Below, piece by piece: positions 57,866 to 64,000 of a stretch of DNA of 64,000 nt; position 1 is the stretch's first letter, and each line of letters starts with the position of its first letter. The stretch covers positions 186,001 through 250,000 of the forward strand of contig RBKR01000020.1 of NCBI GenBank assembly GCA_004835665.1, given 5' to 3'. The notes below the pieces were generated by a model, which had not been told where the DNA came from, did no database searches, and saw only the letters and a list, made by a program, of their open reading frames with translations. Position numbers and translations under genes: made by a program. The DNA is from Phoma sp. XZ068. Lineage: Eukaryota > Ascomycota > Dothideomycetes > Pleosporales > Didymellaceae.

Positions 57866-59433
57866 GACATCTCAGTAGCGTCATTAGTCCCTTTACCTCT
57901 GGGCTGCTACAAAGTAGGCACAATCCTGAAGAAGAATTTTAGCGTGTCACAAACCAGCCTTTTTATTATATAGTCCGCTTGGCTGCCCTTTGAATCTGCG
58001 CCTCAACATCAATCTGTGCTGGGTTACAATGATTGCACACATCTGCTACAACTGAAGTACCTCGTTCGCTGCAATAGGAACACAAAACATTTGCGCAATT
58101 GACAGCCTACTTGTGTGGCGCCACTCGTTTTGACCGCCGGCTTGAAATTGGGTTGGAGGTGCATCGCCTCCAACGACGACGAATTCGGGCAATTGCATGA
58201 TCCGAGGCTGAACACATATCTCTGCCCTCCAACAAAGTCTGCCTGACTTCAGAGTCCAAGGTTTCCAAGAGTTTGAATGATCATCGCTCCGTCGGGGTCC
58301 AAGCAGCCAAGCAGCTACAGTATTTCCCTGCTGTTCCGCAGCACAGCCCAGCGCAACTCCGACATGCGTCGATCCCCGCAACACTTTCCACAACAACAGC
58401 AAAGTCCAGATTGCGTTACTTATTCACTCCCTGGCTGTGCAATATATCCTGAGTATCACGTTTCTTTCTCCAGGGGAAATTATTGTAGACATTGCGACGG
58501 GATTACAGCCCATTGCACAGGATTCTCTGTTTGAACAACCACCTCCAGATGCTGTGCCAGATACATAATCCAAGCAGCCCGAACCTCCAGACTAGATTGG
58601 CTGGCATGGAGCCCTACAGCACAGGCCAAATGGCTTGGGTAGACTGTTGCTGCCCGTTTTCGATTCAGTTCAGTATCTGATTACCTAGGTAAGCGACTTC
58701 ATCCAGGCTACCAAGCGACAACTTTCCAAGACTTTGACAAGGAGCAGACCTTGTCAATCTTATTATCATACTGCCATTATCTATGCAAGCAACTTCAGAT
58801 GATACTTGCAGTCGGGTCCGGCGAGTCCGGCATTGTGTGGGCGGAGAACCCAGCTTGACGTTTTGCTCAGATCCTTTCCCAGTATATCGTTAACACGAGA
58901 TCTGAGACAGGGTACGCGCTCCCACCTAATGGCCTTACTAAACATCTCCCCAGGAACTGCCGAATTGGATCCCTCGCAATCTGCACTCCGCAAAGAAATC
59001 CTGCACAGGCGTTTTACAGGGTGCAGGCCTCCTTCTACCCGCCAAGAGCCGAGCAAGCCACCGAATATTTGTAGCCAAGCCCACCATCTCACAATAGGAG
59101 AAGTGATGTGACGACCTTATTAGCCAGATGAAGTATGTCCCGTGAAGCTCAGATTCGGACCTTGACATGTTGAACTTCCGCACGACTCGATGCCTTCCAA
59201 GCAAGACCCATGACGCGTGCATTGCGGCTGTACAGCGTCCTAAGATTATGACTCTTGGCGCAGTATTCACACCTTGTGAAGGTACAACCCCCCCTTGGCA
59301 CTTTCCCGTTGCGACGCAGCGTGGATAACGAACTTGTGCTAGTAGGCAGACTTAAATTCGTAGGTTTATAAGGGAGGTCGGGCGCACGCCTTGAAAATTA
59401 TTCCACTGTCTATCAATCGCAAGATACAACACC
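57866..59433. other. Intergenic region, no gene recognised
   Basis: About 1.6 kb with short overlapping ORFs on both strands and no domain-like translation. Local low-level repeats of CCAAG/TTTCC are seen near 58690-58740. The final 80 bp hold the likely promoter of the carbonic anhydrase gene. Confidence 0.45.
59365..59373 (+). promoter_or_regulatory. TATA box candidate for the carbonic anhydrase gene
   Basis: TTTATAAGG lies about 65 bp upstream of the ATG at 59434 and is followed by a short leader ending ACAACACC before the start. Position-based only. Confidence 0.35.
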
Positions 59434-60316
59434 ATGCTTTTCTCGACTCTAGGACTTGTCGTTGCGTTTGCGCCAGCAGTTCTTGGATGTCCACAACACT
59501 CGAACAACAAACGATCACATCTTCAAGGGCGCCAGGCCGATCCTGCACAGGCCTCCAACACCACACAAAACATTTGGGCGTATGAGGTCTGTACAACCAT
59601 CATCTCTTTACTAAAGAATTGCCGCTGACCTTGAGATACAGGCGTCCTTCAACTGGGGCAAGTTGAGTCCCGACTACCGTCTCTGTCAGACTGGAACACA
59701 ACAATCACCTATCGCCCTCTCACTCGGCAATGGACTATCACTCAACCACGTTCCAACCTTCAACTACACCGGCTCAATCGCTGGCAACTTCTTCAACTGG
59801 GGCTATGGTCCCGCATTCACAGTCGCCCACAATGGAGACTGGACATCGCATCCTAGCTTCACTTACGACAATGAAACCCTCTATCTGAAGGGTTGGCACA
59901 TCCACGCCCCAGCTGATCACTCTGTCGGAGGTGATCGCAGCAAGGCCGAGATGCATTTCGTCCATGTCGATGCCGAGGGCCATGAAGGCGCAGTTCTGGC
60001 TTTCCGTCTTGACCCTGGTAACTTCAACAGCAGCTTTTTCGACCAACTTCCTCCGATGATTAGCTTTGACGAGATGGATGTCCAGGAACCTCTTGAACTG
60101 GACCTCTCTCTCGCTATGGAGTCGGTGCGGTACTTCAATGAGTTCTGGACTTACCAGGGTAGCTTGACCAGCCCACCTTGTCACGAAGGGATCAGGTGGT
60201 TTGTCGCCAGGCAGATCATGTTCACGGGCGTTGAGCAGATGCAGGCAATCTTGGGGGCGAGCACCTACTCCGCGAGAGCCGAACAAGAGGTCTGGCAGCA
60301 TCGCATCAATGAGTAG
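59434..60316 (+). CDS. Secreted alpha-class carbonic anhydrase
   Basis: Two exons, 59434-59586 and 59642-60316, give 275 aa. The intron (59587-59641) joins IWAYE to ASFNWGKLSPDY. The signal peptide MLFSTLGLVVAFAPAVLG precedes a Gln/Asn-rich linker. The alpha-CA landmarks follow: QSPIAL (about 72), zinc ligands His137 and His139 in GWHIHAPADH, His156 in AEMHFVH, and the substrate pocket YQGSLTSPPCHEGIRW. Two cysteines (Cys66 and the Cys in SPPCHEG) probably form the conserved disulphide. The enzyme hydrates CO2 to bicarbonate outside the cell or in the wall space. Size and motif order are normal for fungal alpha-CAs. An earlier in-frame possibility at 59391 lies in another frame and was not used. 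Confidence 0.93.
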
Positions 60317-60714
60317 GTTTGTTATTGTCGTGGGCGGTGTTAGCGGAAGCAGCGACGGCTATACCCAAGACATGCTACTGAAGCACGACATCACATACAG
60401 GTCGTATGGGATTATGTACTGAGGTTGTCGTAACGAATAAGTGATAAGATCATTAGGCTCACAAACCAACTAGATACAATAATGCTGTGTACCTGACCAT
60501 CCTGGCCATCCAACATGTGCATGCTGTCTATATATTAAAGTGAATCATTACCTAGGTAGATCACCTTGCTGCGCCTGGGGAAGTACACTTACGTCATATC
60601 CAGTTCAGCCCCGCAAACCACGAACGCACCATCGGCATGAGGCACTAACGTTGGAATCCAAAATCTACGCCCGACTCCTTCCTTTGTCTACTTATACCCA
60701 AAGGTCTCTACGGG
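60317..60714. other. Intergenic region between carbonic anhydrase and SDR genes
   Basis: About 400 bp that should hold the terminator of the first gene and the promoter of the second (both plus strand). A TATATATTAAAG stretch lies near 60529-60540. No gene seen. Confidence 0.45.
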
Positions 60715-61776
60715 ATGACACACGCTGCACCTACACAAATCGCAACTAAAGATCTTTTCAGGCTAGATGGGCGTACGATCTTGGGTATGTCTCTGACTAT
60801 TACCATTATCGTTTGGCAATCTTCGCCAATACACCAAGGCTAACTCTATGCACAAGTCTCAGGAGGTGCAGGAGCTGTTGGTACAGTTGTGGGCAAAGCC
60901 ATTCTCGAGAGCGGCGGAGATGTAGTATTCCTCGACCTATTAACACAAATGCCCGAGGGCAAATGGCGTCAGTCGTACCTCGCAACGTAACAAATTCGAC
61001 TGACTTTAATAACAGGCGATGTTTTGGCATCGACGGAGGTCTCTAAAGCAGAAGCTCGGTACCAGCAACTTGACGTCCAAGATGAAGCAAATATCATAGC
61101 CGCCTTGAGCCAAGTTCGCTCGAAATTGCGCTACCCAATCCGAGGTCTTGTCTCATGCGCCGCCATCTCTGGAGAAAGTGACGCATGTGACTATCCAGTC
61201 TCTATTTTTCGACAGATCCTTGATGTCAACGTCGCAGGCACCTTCCTCATTACCCGTGCAGTAGCTACCGAGATGCATCACGCCAACGTGACGGGAAGCA
61301 TTGTACTTATTGCCAGCATGAGCGGACACATCAGCAACCGCGGAATCAATACTTCAGCTTATAATGCCTCGAAAGCTGCGGTGCATCAGCTTTCTCGGTC
61401 GCTGGCGGCTGAGTGGGGACATCCGCAGAACACGTTTCCGGGCAGTACTGCTACTGACACGAATCCTAACCCGAGTACTGATCTAAGAAAGGTGTATCCG
61501 CCAATCAGGGTCAACACGCTGAGCCCAGGACATATTGATACGCCACTGAGTGATGCTGCAAGGGCGAGAGGCTTGACTACTGAATGGGAGAGCCAGAATA
61601 TGTTGGGAAGAATCAGTCAGCCTGAAGAGTATAGAGCGCCTGTGCTATTCTTGCTTAGTGAGGGTAGTAGTTACATGACCGGCTCGGTGAGTGTTGAAGG
61701 TACAACATGGTGAATATGCAGAAACTGACTATGAGAACAGGACCTTAGAGTAGATGGTGGTCACTGTGCTTGGTAA
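60715..61776 (+). CDS. Short-chain dehydrogenase/reductase (SDR), classical type
   Basis: Four exons: 60715-60784, 60863-60967, 61016-61686 and 61741-61776, giving 293 aa. The first joins MTHAAPTQIATKDLFRLDGR (then TILG) to GAGAVGTVVGKAILESGGD, forming the glycine-rich NAD(P) loop. Intron 2 (60968-61015) restores KWRDVLAS. The last intron (61687-61740) converts an early stop into the family's usual ending, DLRVDGGHCAW. Active-site elements are the Ser in IVLIASMSGH and YNASK. VNTLSPGHIDTP is the typical PG segment. The fungal group with this C-terminus includes sorbitol/arabinitol-type dehydrogenases, but the substrate is unassigned. A 20-residue Thr/Pro/Asn-rich insertion (QNTFPGSTATDTNPNPSTD) before the PG segment is unusual. 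Confidence 0.9.
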
Positions 61777-62476
61777 TTTCAACGTTCCTAGACGCGTGGC
61801 CGTGTGCTATGGCTTTCAGTCTGTTCACATCATATCCAAATTGTCCGACAAGACCGCGAGTAATATCGATAAAATAATTGATGACTCGGTACCGCAAATT
61901 GTGCTTCGGGAACTTACACACGCCTTAAAAGCTAGCATCTCAGGTACCAGCACGAGATTGCAGCAAACGAAAGGGTGGTTTGTTAGCTTTTGCGCCGACA
62001 AATGATAGAGCACCAGTGAGTTAACTTTCCTCGAGGCTGTGGAAAGTGTGTATTGAACATCGAAGACCATCGTTCAAAATAAAGCAACTCAAACGGTTTG
62101 TCAATACGACCGGGTTTCGAAGTGTTCTTTGCACATGGTCTAGGACTGAGCGTTGCAACATGATGCCTAGATTCACATCGCTATCACTTAATATCATGTA
62201 GCCCTCCAAAGCTATATTTTAACTTCGTAAAGACTCGGGACATATGTCGTGGTATTCAGCGCTGGCGTAAAACCAGTTTTAATTAACTGGCGTATTCTCC
62301 AGACACATCGGCCACGATATCTACTGCTCCAGCGCCGATAAACACGCCGCGGTCTCAACTATAAGGCACTGTCCAAAGGCGCAAATACTCTAGTTCAACT
62401 GCTATTGAGTCGGTCTAACAACTCTTCCATCCATTCGGGGACCAATACGCCTCTATCCTTGTCGTAAAAGTATCAG
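61777..62476. other. Intergenic region between convergent SDR genes
   Basis: 700 bp between the 3' ends of two genes facing each other. It contains short unsupported ORFs and no repeats I recognise. Confidence 0.45.
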
Positions 62477-63354
62477 CTACCATGGTAGCTGCAGCGGGGT
62501 AGGAAGCTTGTCTGTCGGTCCAAGTACCGGTTCGGCAGTACCAATGTCCCTGTCAGAGTTAGTCGGTATTTGATAGTTCAGGAGACCAACTGACCCTGGT
62601 CCTCGTGGCGCCCAGTATTCTCCGGTTTTGCGGATGTCAAACGTCTCAATCCAACCTGCAAGCGACTTCGCCGCAACGTCAGGAGTAACAGCGCCACCGT
62701 CATCCCAGAACTTATCAAAACCGACCCCCTTGGTCATCTCCGTCCTCATGAAGCCCGGGTGAACGGTTGTTATTGCGACTCCTCTCTCCTTCAAATCCAG
62801 GCTCAGTAGTTTCGCGGACATATTCAGGGCTGTCTTGCTGGCGTGGTGTCCGTAGTTGCCGCCTCCCTCTTTCTCATGCCTGAGTGCAATACTGCCACTT
62901 TCGGATGACACAAAAATGACTTTCGAGCCCTTACCGAGAAGGTGTTCGGATGCATTGGCGAGTGTTGTGATGAGGATTGTTGGTCCAATTGCGCAGGTAC
63001 GATACATGCGTTCCTGTGCTTCGAATGACGGTTCTTGGAGACTTTCCGTCGCGAAATAGCCTGCGGTGATGATCACAATGTCCAGACTCGATATTTCTCG
63101 TGCCTTGAGGAAGCGAATAACTTTGCTGCCAGCCTCAGGAGAAGCAATGTCTATATCAGGAACATAGGCAAGGTTCTTGCCTGTTAGTAATCAGCGTGAC
63201 AGACTCTTGCCTTGGCTGTTAGTGACGCACCGTTCTCAGGGGGTTTGGATGTCCTTGCTGTGGCGATAACGTAGTTGTTCGGCTCTGAAGCATACAGCTT
63301 GACCAGACTCGCACCGAGCCCGCGAGTCGCGCCTACGACTAGAATGGCGGGCAT
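62477..63354 (-). CDS. Short-chain dehydrogenase, C-factor-like
   Basis: Two exons on the minus strand, 63354-63231 and 63180-62477, give 275 aa. The intron (63230-63181) joins SKPPENG to KNLAYVPDIDI. The N-terminus MPAILVVGATRGLGASLVK is the Rossmann GxxxGxG motif. VIITAGYF stands at the NNAG position. SSESGS supplies the Ser, and YGHHASK the Tyr/Lys of the catalytic triad. VHPGFMRTEM is the typical PG segment. The layout resembles fungal homologues of the bacterial C-factor family of NAD-dependent oxidoreductases. The substrate is unknown; no signal peptide, so probably cytosolic. A longer first exon is excluded because the ATG is at the very start of the nucleotide-binding strand. Confidence 0.9.
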
Positions 63355-63707
63355 ATTCAATTTATGATAATGGTGTTAATGGCCTGGTTAATCTGGATGC
63401 TTTTATTAAGCGGACGTCTGCATAAGGCTGGTGCGGACAATGACGTCGTCACTTCATTACGTGCTTATCTGTTACACCAACTTATCGATAAGGAAGTCAG
63501 CATGTCTTGGTCAGCAAACGGAGCAGCACTAACACTGGAAAGTCTCATCCAAGCCTTTTTCATTTTATTCTATATATGATCATGCAGCCTAACGTGGTGC
63601 TCACATCTGAAGTCTGCGTGGTCAAGCTATGCTGTCTGTGTTCAACAGATTTTGCCTGCTTGTCATTGGTTCAGCGCGCCATCTTACATGGCCTGACCCT
63701 TCTTCTT
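63355..63707. other. Intergenic region at the right edge
   Basis: Contains the promoter of the minus-strand SDR. Short plus-strand ORFs (63364-63579 and 63507-63740) are hydrophobic by composition but show no family motif. Confidence 0.4.
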
Positions 63708-64000
63708 CTACTGTGCCGGTGTTGTTCGTCTCTCGAATGACTTCTTGATCAATTGCATGGAGAATGCTGCGGTAGCGAGCGCATAGTTGGTTTCCGTACT
63801 CAGCCAGATCAGGTACCGTCCACTGGTCGTATAGGCGACCATGAGTGTTGGCAGGCACATAGCAACCGTGACAGCGGATAAACAGATAACAGAGGTAGCA
63901 AAGCCATTTGGACGTTCCGATGACTCGCGGGCGGTGGAAATCCGGCGTTGGTAACCCACACGAAGTGCTATTTGTCTCCAGCTCAGTGGAAGATTGGAGC
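63708..64000 (-). CDS. Possible 3' end of a gene running off the window
   Basis: A minus-strand frame stays open from the window edge to a stop at 63708. It includes a hydrophobic stretch (FATSVICLSAVTVAMCLPTL), which could be a membrane segment, and a basic end (LIKKSFERR). Another open minus frame (stop at 63622) overlaps it, so which one, if either, is coding cannot be decided here. Family unknown. Confidence 0.25.
   Translation of the reverse strand, partial: SNLPLSWRQIALRVGYQRRISTARESSERPNGFATSVICLSAVTVAMCLPTLMVAYTTSGRYLIWLSTETNYALATAAFSMQLIKKSFERRTTPAQ

Overview
This window looks like a filamentous ascomycete, most likely a pleosporalean Dothideomycete. The protein-coding genes are split by short (46-98 bp) GT-AG introns. 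The flanks have balanced base composition, while one continuous block of about 40 kb (roughly 6.94-47.1 kb) is extremely AT-rich and almost free of CpA, TpG and CpG. That is the footprint of repeat-induced point mutation (RIP). Organism and base-composition statements are by eye; nothing was computed or searched.

Left flank (1-6.9 kb): a decayed gene relic, an F-box protein, a GH27 alpha-galactosidase with a puzzling second intron, and a secreted G1-family glutamic peptidase whose stop codon lies about 70 bp before the AT-rich block.

Central block (6.9-47.2 kb): a nested stack of transposable elements that can be unpicked by matching LTR pairs and target-site duplications (TSDs). A reverse-oriented Copia LTR at the left is split by a RIP-degraded pogo/Fot1-like transposon (7891-9737). 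An outer Gypsy relic (about 10.04-46.68 kb) contains three insertions. The first is a complete Copia element (10524-25414, TSD ATAAT), itself hit by a Gypsy (12937-19003, TSD CCTAA) and by a fresh, non-RIPped pogo/Fot1 transposon with an intact transposase (19903-21751, TSD TA). The second is a solo LTR (30499-31077, TSD ATAGC). The third is a Gypsy (31577-45967, TSD ATATA) that holds another Gypsy (37400-44903, TSD GTTCC), which in turn holds a non-RIPped solo LTR (42126-42704, TSD CTAAC). The Gypsies are chromodomain-type elements read on the minus strand.

Right flank (47.2-64 kb): a secreted S9 (DPP-IV-like) serine peptidase starting 57 bp from the last LTR, a pisatin-demethylase-like cytochrome P450, a Zn2Cys6 transcription factor, a divergent class II aldolase/adducin-fold protein, a secreted alpha-carbonic anhydrase and two short-chain dehydrogenases. 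The regulator, P450, aldolase-like protein and dehydrogenases could form a small catabolic or detoxification cluster, but no substrate can be read from the sequence. Secreted hydrolases sit on both edges of the RIP block, an arrangement typical of two-compartment plant-associated fungal genomes.
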